This document shows positions 37,301-46,584 of a stretch of 64,000 bases of DNA, piece after piece. Position numbers and translations under genes: made by a program. The stretch spans positions 356,164 through 420,163 of the forward strand of contig VXAA01006453.1 in NCBI GenBank assembly GCA_013399115.1, read 5' to 3'. Position 1 is the first letter of the stretch. The number at the start of each line of letters is the position of its first letter. The notes beneath the pieces were generated by a model that did no database searches, was not told the DNA's origin, and saw only the letters and a program-made list of their open reading frames with translations. Source of the DNA: Anseranas semipalmata. Taxonomy: Eukaryota; Chordata; Aves; Anseriformes; Anseranatidae.

Positions 37301-40300
37301 TATCTACCTCTGATTTATGATGCGTCCAGGGTGCCACAGGCAATATCCAATTCCCGTTGGTCCCAGCGGTCTGAAGGGATTTGAGCAAGCAAGCATTCAG
37401 GTAGCACCTGCCAGGGGCAGTGCATGGTGTGGGAACGCTGCTCCGCTTTCCCCTTTCCTTAGGGAGAAATAACAGGAGGAGGGGATCTGTTTACAGCATT
37501 TTGAGCCCAAGATACTGCCTGTCATGTGGAGATCTGAAAGCACTTTGCAGATAACTGCAGATGAAGTCCCAGGGTGTCCCTGCAGGCGCACATCATTCTC
37601 ATGCGGGTGAGCGAGCACAGCAGGGACATGCCCAAGGCAGTGGTGGGACTGTGACCAGGAGCTGCTGGCCCCCTCATCTGCCCTACCTTAGTGCTGAACT
37701 GACCCTGAATGAGGCAGAAAAACTGGGAGCATGCAGTGATTTAACCAAAACCCTTTCCTCACTTCCCACAGGGAAGCATTGGGTCTAGCACCTAGCATTG
37801 GGTGTGAGCTGTAGCCATTGCTACAGGCTGGGCAAAAGCAGGCTGCGTTGTCCTTCCTGCCACCCAGCCTTTGCTCTTACCAGACCTGCTGGTCTCCCCT
37901 GCTGTTAGCGTCTCCTGATGAGCATCCTGGCATGAGGAGCAGGTACCTTCATGCAGTACCCGGTGCACAAGCCCCAGCCTGCCTAGCCTGAGCAGTCTGT
38001 GCATCTCCTGTAGCCCAGATGGGTTGTTACTGCTTGATGGTCCCACAGACCTACACTCCCATGCAGGCAGGGTTTAGGGGACCCCTCTAGCCCCACCTTC
38101 CCCTTCTCCAGGAGGAGGTGACGGCAGCCCAGGAGGCCCTGGTGAGCTCCTGTTCTTGCCGGGCATACCCAGACTTTATCAGGTTTAATTGGGGTTGACA
38201 GCTGGGAGTCCAGGGTGCAATCTGCATTGAAGAGGAGGTGCTGATGCTGATACAAACAGAAATCATGCTAGTTAATAATTAAGCTGCAGTTTGGCAGCGT
38301 TCACCTTGACAGACTTGACCTTCCAAATTAAGCCTGTCACTCCCATTCATTGGTGTTTTCTTTGTCACAGGCCTTGGTAGCCTCCGCAGGCTGGCACACC
38401 CGGGCAATGTGTAACACACCTCACCAATGCCCTGTCCTGCTTCCTGGAGGAGCCCTCACGACCCTATCTCTACACCTGTTTCCTCTCAGGGAAGGGCATA
38501 CCCTGTGTTTTTGGCAGGGGCAGCAGCCTCCTGCAGGCTGGTGTGCCCTGCTGCTGGGTGAGGGGCTCCCCTGAAAGGCAGGAGCATCAGTCTAAATATC
38601 AAATCGATGCGGAATCAGATCCCTGTTGCCCTGGATGAGTGCTCTGCTCACTAGATGTTTGTGCAGGACATAGGTTTGTGAGCTCTCCTCTAGCACATCA
38701 GACCTTTTGGGATATAATACTGCTTGGGAGCAGTATTCAATCAACGACCCCATAGGACATCCTTGATGTGCCTTCTTGGGCCACCATGTTTCTTCTCTCT
38801 GTGCTCTACTTCACTGTATTCACCATAGAGGAGCTGCGCGGTGGCAGCAGGACCTGCATTATTCAGGTCTCCGTGGACAGGCTGTCAGCAGGCTGCAGGT
38901 CCATCACCGGTCAGCTCATCCCTTCACCTTGCGTGGCCTCGGGCTTGAAGGTGCCTCTGGTGGCACTTCTGCTGACAAGGTGTCTTCTGAAGTAGTGCAC
39001 ATCCCACAGCTCTTCAGGTTCCTTCACTCTCTTCTAAGAGCTGCCTGGCAAGCGATTGCCATTTTCATCAGATCAGTAGGTGATCTGCGAGCGGCTTGCA
39101 GAGGCAACGAAGCCACCTGCCAGCAGCCAAAGGTCCTGCCACCGGCCATGGACACTGGTGTTCCCATGCAGCCCCACAGCCCGGGCCCTGGCACACGGTC
39201 AGAAGAGACCGAGCAGCTCTTCTTCCTCAGAGGAGGGTTCCAGATCTCACGCTGCATCAAACAGCACGAGTGAGATGACAGGATCTGAGATGAATCTGTG
39301 TTTGATACTGCTCCCTGCAGGGAGGAGAGCGTATTCTGCAGTGCATGCACTTACGGACGTGTCTGAAGGTGGCTAATATTTTCATGAGACTCCACGTTGT
39401 CTTACCAGGTCAAAGGATTTTGTCAAATCAGTTAAAGCGGGGACTGGGACTTTGTTGCAGTGCTTCTCCTGTAATTGTTAAGCTGGGGAAATTCAGCCTG
39501 AGATTCCCAGTTTTCACGCAGCTCTGATTCCAGACATTGGCTTTCCGTGCTGTGCGACTGCAGCTGGTGGGCAATAGCCCAAGGGGCCGTGCTGGCAGCT
39601 GCGACCCACAGTTTTTCAGACGAAGTTACTTCCTGGGGAAGGCTGTAGTGAGCCGGATTGTCACTGGGTCCGGGCCTTGCAGCCCTGCTGGGTGGCTGCT
39701 GTGCCGCTTCCTCAGCTCAGCAGTGTTGGCACACATCAGCACGTGCACAGCTCCTCTGCCAAGCTGGGCCCCTGCAGAGCTGCGGGTGCCTCCTCCCCTG
39801 AGCTTCAGGCTGTGGTGGGGCCCAGCCAGGGGTGAGCCATGGAGATGCTGTGGCAACTGATGTGCAAGCACCTGCGTTTTCGGTGATGGATACAGCTTGT
39901 CATCTTCATATGCTTCTGGGCAGAGGCAGAGACTGGACTTTCCAGATCTCTGTCTTGGAAAAAGAGATGTAGATTTTGTCAACCCCCTGCTTAAGTGAAT
40001 ATAAGTAGCTTGAATCTTGTTCCCAGTGATCAGTCCGTGCCTCCAAATGTAACATAAGGCAGAACATTTTGTCCAGGCTTACCTCCAGCTCAGCTGCCTC
40101 CTCCCCTCTGTGGTCGCTTGGCCTTTGCCTGCAGTCTCCTCCTCCCTTCTGCCATCCTGCGTTGCTCCAGCTGCTCTGCTCCTCTGTCTCTGTCAGTATT
40201 TGTAAACTTTTGGGGATTCCCAAATCCACTGTGCATGGTGTTGGAGGTAGGCAGTGATGGTTTTGATGTACTTCATTGATTTCGAATGATGGATGTAGTT

Positions 40301-41217
40301 GTTTCTGCTTCTGTGATGGGCTATAGTAGTGCCACCTGACATAGGAGTTCTTATATATTTTATGAACTCTGCAGGTCTTGCAAGGCTTACAGTCTCTGCA
40401 ATCAATCTAGCAGGGTTGATGAAGAGAAGGCAGAGTTTATAACTGGACCGCACTGGGAGGTTATAATTTCTGTCTGGTTTTTGGTGAGGAGTATGAGATC
40501 TGCTGGAGTCCGCATGGGATTAATCACACCTGAGGCATTACCTGGGGTGTTTGCAAACTCCACAGAAAGCCTTGGGTAACACCTGGCCTGCTGCTCAGGC
40601 AGAACAAGGTGCTGTTCAGTTGTGGCACCTCCCCAGGTTCTGCGGAGCCTGCACGCCAGCCCAGCTGGGCAGTGTGCTGCAGCTTGTATGCCCAGACTGG
40701 TCAGGCACAGGCACGCCAGGGGAACCCAGAGCTCTGGAGATGTTAAGGCAGCCCCCTGACACGTGCCTACGCCTGGGTGTGTGGGTGGGAGAGACACCCT
40801 GCCCCCTGGCTGGGGTGCTCCATCCTGTCCAGGCAGCCAGAACCTCCCCAGGCTGCTCGCTGTGTTTGCCGGGCATCAGGTGTGTCACGCTTGTGCCAAA
40901 TGGCAGGATGCAAGGTACCTCACTCTCACCAAAGATGGGGCTGCTGCAGAGGTGAAGGGAGGGCATATGTCATCCAAGAGCACCAATGCAGGCTGAGGAA
41001 ACGTGTTTGTTTTTTTTCTTTTTAATCGGACCATGTTTTGTATGTTCTCAGTGACTAACTGATATGCAGAAATCTTGTGGTCCAGCACCACCATGCCCCA
41101 GGTCACTGCGTGGGGGCTACAGAAGGCCCCATGCTTGGGCCCCGCAGAGAAGCCCCCGCAGCGCCCTGGCACTCGAGAGCCACCGGCTGCAGCTTGGTGT
41201 TGACCTTGCTTTCACAG
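34362..41217 (+). other. SLC8A3: SLC8A3 intron between microexon C and next exon
   Basis: A 6,856-nt intron with no recognisable exon. It begins gtaaga and ends ttgctttcacag. It contains another UGCAUG at 34793-34798 (432 nt after exon C), a C-rich run near 35516-35527, and a region at about 36930-37240 with mixed homeodomain-like TAATTG/TTTAAT motifs that looks like a conserved element. Small open frames in GC-rich parts have no recognisable homology. Confidence 0.85.
34793..34798 (+). promoter_or_regulatory. UGCAUG (RBFOX-type) motif downstream of exon C
   Basis: An exact TGCATG lies 432 nt after the exon C donor, a spacing similar to that of the motif after exon B. Candidate splicing enhancer only; a chance match cannot be excluded. 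Confidence 0.3.
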
Positions 41218-41342
41218 AAGTGGCTGAGAGGAAGCTGACGGTTGACGAGGAGGAAGCCAAGAGGATTGCAGAGATGGGCAAACCAATCCTTGGAGAGCAT
41301 CCCAAACTGGAAGTCATTATTGAGGAGTCCTATGAGTTCAAG
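41218..41342 (+). CDS. SLC8A3: SLC8A3 exon, C-terminal part of CBD2
   Basis: A 125-nt exon that starts with two bases completing a Glu codon and ends on a codon boundary. The peptide is EVAERKLTVDEEEAKRIAE followed by MGKPILGEHPKLEVII and EESYEFK. It closes Ca2+-binding domain 2 of the exchanger's cytoplasmic loop. The KRIAEMGKPILGEHPKLEVIIEE core is nearly identical throughout vertebrate NCX proteins. The acceptor is gctttcacag and the donor is gtcagt at 41343. It is constitutive and joins C, or A or B directly, in the same phase. Confidence 0.97.
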
Positions 41343-41841
41343 GTCAGTGGTTGTCCCAGGGGTCCTCCAGGAGGGGATGGCTGTGTGGCAGTGGAAAGCA
41401 GCCATGGAGAGCAGGACTGGGGTAGCTGTGTGTACAGGGAACGGGCTGCTGGAAGAGGAACGTGCAACACAACAGAGGGTGGCCTAAAGAAATGCCAGGT
41501 GGATGTAGCTGCTGGTAGGCAGAGGTGAAGGGAGCTGGAAGCAGAAGAAGCTGGCATGCAGGAAAGGGCAGGAACAAAGCTGTCCCTAGTGAGGCAGGGG
41601 TGAGGGAAGAAGGAGCTTTGTTTGGAGTAAGGGGTGGCAAACAAGCAGACTCTGGTGAAGTATGGGTCATGTGTGGGAGAGGTATGGCTGGGCCAACTCC
41701 AGCCGTGGAGCTGGCTGGTAGGATAGTGCTTGTGGCACCTCCACAGTTTGGGAAGGGACTGTGAGACCACAGCGCGCTGCAGGATCAGCCTTGCCCACTA
41801 GCAGAAGGTTTAATTGTTGTGCATCTTTATTCCCACAACAG
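41343..41841 (+). other. SLC8A3: SLC8A3 short intron (499 nt)
   Basis: Bounded by gtcagt and ttcccacaacag. It contains one copy of a 29-bp near-repeat (41564-41592) also present at 45653-45681. No other feature was seen. Confidence 0.9.
41564..41592. repeat. 29-bp dispersed near-repeat, copy 1
   Basis: This matches 45653-45681 at 28 of 29 positions (core CAAAGCTGTCCCTAGTGA). It lies in an SLC8A3 intron. The origin is unknown. Confidence 0.85.
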
Positions 41842-41941
41842 AGCACTGTGGACAAGCTGATCAAGAAGACAAACCTGGCATTGGTTGTAGGGACACATTC
41901 CTGGAGGGACCAGTTTATGGAGGCCATTACCGTCAGCGCAG
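41842..41941 (+). CDS. SLC8A3: SLC8A3 exon, end of cytoplasmic loop
   Basis: A 100-nt exon that begins on a codon boundary and ends after one base. The peptide is STVDKLIKKTNLALVVGTHS followed by WRDQFMEAITVSA. This is the highly conserved stretch between Ca2+-binding domain 2 and the second membrane domain. Splice sites are caacag and gtgagg. The sequence corresponds to the NCX family segment TVDKLIKKTNLALVVGTxSW without gaps. Confidence 0.97.
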
Positions 41942-42949
41942 GTGAGGGGGAGATCAGCAAATCCACACCAGCATCCCCAGAGCACGTGCAGCCTGGGATG
42001 AGCTGCGTCTGGGCCCAGGAGGCAGCATCTGCCTCGTCAGTGATGCTTGGCTGATGGCCACATGGTGGTCTCTCACCAGTGGCCAGAAGGGCTTCTTTTG
42101 AAGTGAAAGAAGAGATGCAGGGTATTGGCTTTTCTTCTTTCTAGCAACTAAGAGAAACTTCTCTTGTGGAAACAGTGTCTCCATCCTTGGAACAATGCTT
42201 TTTCCCAGTCCTGCTTCTTTCTTCTTCCATCTCTTCCTTTCCCTTGCTATCTGCCCTGTGCTCCCTACCTACTTTCTCTTTACCCAGTTTTTTTCCATCG
42301 TCCTGTATCCACACAAAGACCAGCAGTGCTTCCAGCCTCTGGGTTGACCTGCCCCACCGGGCTAAGGAGGGGACCCCTCCAAGGGGCTGCAGAGCTGCTG
42401 CTGATACCCTCACACAAATGTGAAACTTTTTGCTGGGGCCGTGCTGGCAATCAATCCATGCTCTGGAGCAGGAGGACCACGAGGGCACTCCAGTTTCCCT
42501 CAGTTGCTCTCATTTCTATAACCTTCTGCTACCTTCCCCCCTAAAACACCACTTTGTGACTTCATGGTGCTCTTCACCAGTGATTTCCACAGGTTAACTA
42601 GGTACTCCGAGATGGCCTGTGGTTGGGGAAGAGGAGATGAATGCCCCTCTGAGGGCACATCTCACTGCTCCCCAGGGTGGATGCATGGCCCTGGGGTGCC
42701 CCAGGAGGCCCCCCTCTTGCTGAGCCCCACCACTGGGCACTGAGAAGGCCGCAGTGCTGAGGCACCAGCCGATTCCTGTGGTGGCCTGCACCACCATGGT
42801 GCACCTCTGTGCCGCGAGGGAGCGTCTTGGTGGGGGCCCAGTCTCGCACCCACCAGCCAGGAGACTGGCTGGAGCAGCGCAGCAGGGGTGGGTGGCCACG
42901 CGGATGCTCCATCACACGAGACGGACCTCTTCTTCCACGTTGTTTGCAG
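41942..42949 (+). other. SLC8A3: SLC8A3 intron (1,008 nt)
   Basis: Bounded by gtgagg and the acceptor ttccacgttgtttgcag. An open frame beginning at 42754 runs in frame into the next exon, but this is intronic read-through, not an exon extension: the acceptor and family alignment fix the start at 42950. No repeats were recognised. Confidence 0.88.
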
Positions 42950-43225
42950 CGGGTGATGAAGACGAGGATGAGTCCGGAGAGGAGCGCCTGCCATCCTGCT
43001 TTGACTATGTGATGCACTTCCTGACTGTCTTCTGGAAGGTGCTGTTTGCCTGTGTGCCCCCCACCGAGTACTGCAATGGCTGGGCCTGCTTCGTCGTCTC
43101 CATCCTCATCATCGGTATGCTCACGGCCATCATCGGCGACCTCGCCTCCCACTTCGGCTGCACCATTGGCCTCAAGGACTCGGTGACCGCTGTCGTGTTT
43201 GTAGCCTTTGGCACCTCCGTACCAG
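42950..43225 (+). CDS. SLC8A3: SLC8A3 exon, second membrane domain and start of alpha-2 repeat
   Basis: A 276-nt exon that starts with two bases of an Ala codon and ends one base into an Asp codon. It opens with an acidic run GDEDEDESGEE, then RLPSCFDYVMHFLTVFWKVL, a hydrophobic segment around WACFVVSILIIGMLTAIIGD, and the first half of the alpha-2 repeat ending VFVAFGTSVP. The alpha repeats line the Na+ and Ca2+ transport path of the exchanger, and GTSVPD is part of the ion-binding signature. The splice sites are tttgcag and gtgagg. It sits in the plasma membrane, with its N-terminal part in the cytosol. Confidence 0.97.
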
Positions 43226-43386
43226 GTGAGGAGGCCGTGGGGAGGGGATGGGTGGTCCGGAGAGGGTCGGGATCCGCATCCCATCTCGGGTGGCACCCCC
43301 AAGCCTCCCTGGTCCCCCAGGCACAGCGGGTTGCCCATTTCTCCTGTTGGACCCCAGTGATTTCTCCTTCCCTCCTTCCCCTGCAG
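43226..43386 (+). other. SLC8A3: SLC8A3 last intron (161 nt)
   Basis: A very short intron bounded by gtgagg and cttcccctgcag. Its length is not a multiple of three. If retained, it carries no stop in the incoming frame, so translation would run out of frame through the last exon to about 43950. Confidence 0.93.
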
Positions 43387-43763
43387 ACACGTTCGCCAGC
43401 AAAGCCGCGGCCATCCAGGACGTGTACGCCGACGCCTCCATCAGCAATGTCACAGGCAGCAACGCCGTCAACGTCTTCCTGGGCATCGGGCTGGCGTGGT
43501 CGGTGGCGGCGATCTACTGGGCGTCGCAGGGGCAGGAGTTCCAGGTGTCGGCCGGCACCCTGGCCTTCTCCGTCACCCTCTTCACCATCTTCGCCTTCAT
43601 CTGCATCAGCGTCCTCCTCTACCGCCGGCGGCCCCACATTGGGGGGGAGCTGGGCGGCCCCCGGGGCTGCAAACTGGCCACGACGTTGCTCTTCGTCAGC
43701 CTGTGGCTGCTGTACATCCTCTTCGCCACCCTGGAGGCCTACTGCTACATCAAGGGGTTTTAG
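43387..43763 (+). CDS. SLC8A3: SLC8A3 terminal coding exon, alpha-2 repeat and C-terminus
   Basis: This exon has 377 coding nt: two bases completing Asp, then 124 codons and TAG at 43761-43763. It begins DTFASKAAAIQDVYADASI, continues with SNVTGSNAVNVFLGIGLAWS (second half of the alpha-2 repeat), and contains the last transmembrane helices around GTLAFSVTLFTIFAFICISV and LATTLLFVSLWLLYILFA. It ends EAYCYIKGF, the conserved exchanger C-terminus. The motif ISN before VTGSN is unusual: remembered NCX1 and NCX3 have IGN. Third codon positions are almost all G or C, unlike exon A. The family C-terminus is complete, with no frameshift. Confidence 0.97.
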
Positions 43764-43988
43764 GCGGTGGAGGGACGGTGCCACCCGGGGAGGGACCCCC
43801 TCCTCCGTTACCTCACCGGACACCGGTCCTCGAAGCGCGGTTTCACCAGGAGGGACGGCTGTCGGTCTGCTGCCCGGACGGCCGGGCGCTGAGACGGGCA
43901 AAACCATCACAGAACAAAAAAAAAATCCACGAAAAGCACCCCAAAAATGATACAAAAGAAAAAAAAAAGCGACAATGGCAAGAGTTTA

Positions 43989-43994
43989 AATAAA
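43989..43994 (+). terminator. SLC8A3: Candidate proximal poly(A) signal AATAAA
   Basis: AATAAA 226 nt after the stop codon. It lies in an A-rich stretch, so it may be fortuitous. Confidence 0.35.
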
Positions 43995-44450
43995 ACAAAA
44001 CAAAGTAAACCCAGCCACCGACCCCAGTCAATGAGATTAAGAAGTTTCAGCCATCTGTAAAGGCCACCTCTCTGGCAGGTTCTTGTTTCCTTTTCTCCTG
44101 AGCACCCCTGCGCTGTAAGGAGATGCTTTCTTGTTTTTACTGTTTGGGAATTGCAGAATTCTGATCAGGAATTTGATTTTTTTTTTTTCTTTTGCTTATT
44201 GCTTTTTGGTTTGGGGGGGGCACATGGCTTGATTATTTTTTCCTCTCTTTTTTACTACTTAAACAGAAAAATGTTACAAGTTTAAAATCTAAAGCTTCAA
44301 GCTGCCGTCAGTGCTGGAATCAAACATATTTTTGGAAGCCACAAAAAACTGACACCGTCAAAGAACTTTTTCACTCTCACCTGTTTCTTCCCCCACCTCC
44401 TTCCATTTATTTCTTTTTTAAGAGCATCACAGGACTGATATATTTTTAAT

Positions 44451-44488
44451 ACAAACACACACATACACATACACGTACACACACACAT
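44451..44488. repeat. AC/ACATAC microsatellite in SLC8A3 3'UTR
   Basis: An imperfect (AC)n array with AT and GT interruptions, probably polymorphic in length. Confidence 0.9.
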
Positions 44489-44689
44489 GAATTCAGTGAC
44501 AAAGGCTGGAGCATGTAGTATCTCAATCACCTGCCTGGGCTAAGAAAAAAAAGGAGGAAAAAAACCCCAACCCTCTAATATAATACGTATCATGTATATT
44601 TTGACTATGGCATTTCTCTTTGTATAATTACCTTCGAGCTTGTGGTACTGCAGGGAGAGAAAATTATGTTAACTTACAAACGGTAATGA

Positions 44690-44695
44690 AATAAA
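44690..44695 (+). terminator. SLC8A3: Candidate main poly(A) signal AATAAA
   Basis: AATAAA closes an AT-rich 3'UTR-like block and is followed at once by GC-rich DNA of different character, which supports a 3' end about 15 to 25 nt later. Confidence 0.55.
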
Positions 44696-44869
44696 CAGCT
44701 GCATAGAGAGAGCCTGCTGCAGGGGGCGAGGGGGCCGGGTTGCCCCGGCAGGGCAGTGAGCGGTCCTCCCTCCTGGGAGCGGGAGCAAGTCCCTGGAGGA
44801 ACGTGCTGCCTGAGCAGGACGCCTCGAGGCGTGCACGTTGTCCTTCCAGGTCAAGCTGGGGCTTAAATA

Positions 44870-45180
44870 GGCAGGTTCGCAAGCAGGAGCAGGGTCCCCG
44901 TCCCCACCCGTCACCCCCTCGCGCAGCATCGGCCCCCAGCCCCGTTGCCATCCGGCTCCCGAGAACACCACACCAGAACAACAGGGGAATAAACGCAAGC
45001 CGAACGAGGACGACAGGGAAGCCCACAAAGCGTGCCAGCGTGGTCCTGCACGGCCGCTGGTTCGCTCGGCGGCCACCCCGACACTCGCAGCGCCCGTGTC
45101 TCATGGGCAGTTGTCGGTCCATGGAAAGGTACAGGCTTCAGAACTGCCGCCCCCGGGAGGCCTGTGGCACCTCCGGTACG
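44870..45180. other. CpG-rich patch downstream of SLC8A3 proximal 3' ends
   Basis: Dense CG dinucleotides lie between two sets of poly(A) signals. This could be a CpG island of an antisense or orphan transcript, or simply GC-rich flank. No gene is recognised in it; the open frames on both strands here have no familiar motifs. Confidence 0.45.
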
Positions 45181-45324
45181 TCCTAGGAAAAGCAGACAGG
45201 CAAAAGGGCACCCTTTTCATTTGAAGTGCATTTCTTTTTAAGGGAAAACAAAGCAAAACAAACAAACAAACAGGAATATGTCATGAATTACATCAATGGC
45301 TGCAAATTGAAATGTTGGGTTGGT

Positions 45325-45340
45325 AATAAAATTAAATAAA
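45325..45340 (+). terminator. SLC8A3: Paired distal poly(A) signals AATAAA
   Basis: Two AATAAA hexamers 10 nt apart (45325-45330, 45335-45340) in AU-rich sequence about 1.57 kb after the stop. This is a plausible long 3'UTR end. Confidence 0.5.
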
Positions 45341-45652
45341 ACCTATACCTATATCTATATAAACAGTGCTATCTATAAATATATTTCTTAACTGAGAGTC
45401 CTGGAAGAGGATGTTAAAACCTTGCTCTTTTTAAAGTGTTTCCAAGAGGAAGATAATTTTTTTTCTATCAAGAAACAGGTACTGTAAAGGGAAACGTTTT
45501 CTTCACAACTTCCACTAGCATACGCCAAGCCCAGGCAGGCCGCACGTGACAGAGGGGCTGGCAAAGGGTCCATCCCTGCCTACTGGAGTGCCCTCTGTTG
45601 CCCCAGGGGGCAGGAGATGGTGGCTACAGGTGAGGAAAAACGCAATGGGAAC

Positions 45653-45681
45653 AAGGGCAGGAGCAAAGCTGTCCCTAGTGA
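45653..45681. repeat. 29-bp dispersed near-repeat, copy 2
   Basis: The second copy, in the same orientation, just downstream of the SLC8A3 distal poly(A) signals. Confidence 0.85.
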
Positions 45682-46547
45682 CAAGCTTGTTGGGAACGAG
45701 GTTGTCAAGGACAAAGAAAAGGCATAAAATTATAGCAGGTGAATAGATGAGAGTGACGATGGTCCTTAAAACACAGATGAAATATTTATTTTCATACAAA
45801 ATGTTTATCAAATATCTCTCTATATAAATGTGTATAAATGTAAGGCAGAGAAGAAGGCTCCTTCTCGTGGGAGCTTTTCTGGCAGAAGCTCTCAGTGGGT
45901 GAAAGACCTCGGGTTTGAAGCCAACAAGCACCCACCCTTCTGCCTCCTCATCCTCCCTTCACCATGGCTTTTGGAGAGGGCATGAAAAAGACAGGCAAGA
46001 AATCCCAAGGCTGGGTTCCCACTGAGCTTGCCGTTCTTTCCGGCCTCCAGATGTGCCAGCAGCCACCAAGAGCAGCTTCTGCCAACGTCAGTCACTGCCT
46101 CCGCTGCCGTCCAGGCTGGGACCCCAGAGCACAGACGTGTGACATGGAAAGAAAAATTTAAAAAGCCCCCAAAATGATCTCTGGGTGTGTGGGGGGTGTT
46201 TAAGGTGCAGCTCTCAAGGGATTGTGGTATCATCACCGTTTTTAATTTGGACATGTCAGGTCTGTTGAGTTGTTATTTTAACCATAGCAGTTCACCTGTT
46301 CCAGGCTAAAACTGGGACACGGGGAGCTGCAGTGCTGTTATTCTGTTGCTTGTGCTGTATCAGTCACGTGCTTTTCATCTGCTGCTTTCTTAGGCTCACT
46401 TTGTGGGAGGGGGTGCAGGGGGACGAGCGTCTGCAATTGCCAATTGCATCGTGACTTTGGTGCCCTCGATGCACTGTGGAGATCTGTGCCAAGCTGACAA
46501 CTTCAGTGGAGCGTTTCTTTATTTTATTTTCCTTTTTTTTTTACTTC

Positions 46548-46584
46548 ATTAAAAAATATGCAAGCTAAAAAAAAAAAAAAAAAA
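46548..46584 (+). terminator. ATTAAA plus genomic A18: possible distal poly(A) site
   Basis: ATTAAA at 46548-46553 lies 13 nt before an 18-A genomic run (46567-46584). It could end an extended SLC8A3 3'UTR, or be a retroposed 3' end or an internal-priming artefact site. Confidence 0.3.

Larger units (their letters stand above)
1..45360 (+). other. SLC8A3: SLC8A3 gene, 3' portion (partial)
   Basis: This is the gene span for Na+/Ca2+ exchanger 3, a plasma-membrane antiporter (3 Na+ in for 1 Ca2+ out) of excitable cells. Seven coding exons are placed, all with GT-AG introns and compatible phases. The paralogue is called from the exon A, B and C peptides and from the segments GEHPKLEVIIEESYEFK and LYRRRP, which match remembered NCX3 better than NCX1 or NCX2. 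The 5' exons (UTR exon and the large exon encoding the N-terminal membrane domain, CBD1 and part of CBD2) are upstream of the window. The end coordinate is a guess based on the AATAAA pair at 45325-45340; shorter and longer 3' ends are possible. Confidence 0.93.
43764..45360 (+). other. SLC8A3: SLC8A3 3'UTR (extent uncertain)
   Basis: The sequence after the stop is A-rich, then T-rich, with an AC repeat at 44451-44488. AATAAA hexamers occur at 43989, 44690, 45325 and 45335. The stretch up to 44700 has the AU-rich character of a conserved 3'UTR. The segment 44700-45180 is unexpectedly GC- and CpG-rich, so the major end may be near 44,715, with 45,360 a longer form. Confidence 0.6.

Noticed and set aside
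42754..43950. 398-codon plus-strand open frame taken as a single exon
   Set aside because: It joins intron, exon and retained intron and then runs out of frame; the family alignment and splice sites define two exons at 42950-43225 and 43387-43763.
43005..43955. 316-codon minus-strand open frame opposite the last SLC8A3 exons
   Set aside because: It is the antisense shadow of GC-rich coding exons: stop codons are rare when third positions are G or C. It spans an intron and 3'UTR and has no recognisable domain.
44664..45186. Open frames on both strands in the CpG-rich patch after SLC8A3
   Set aside because: Both strands are open because of high GC; no motif, splice structure or homology was recognised.
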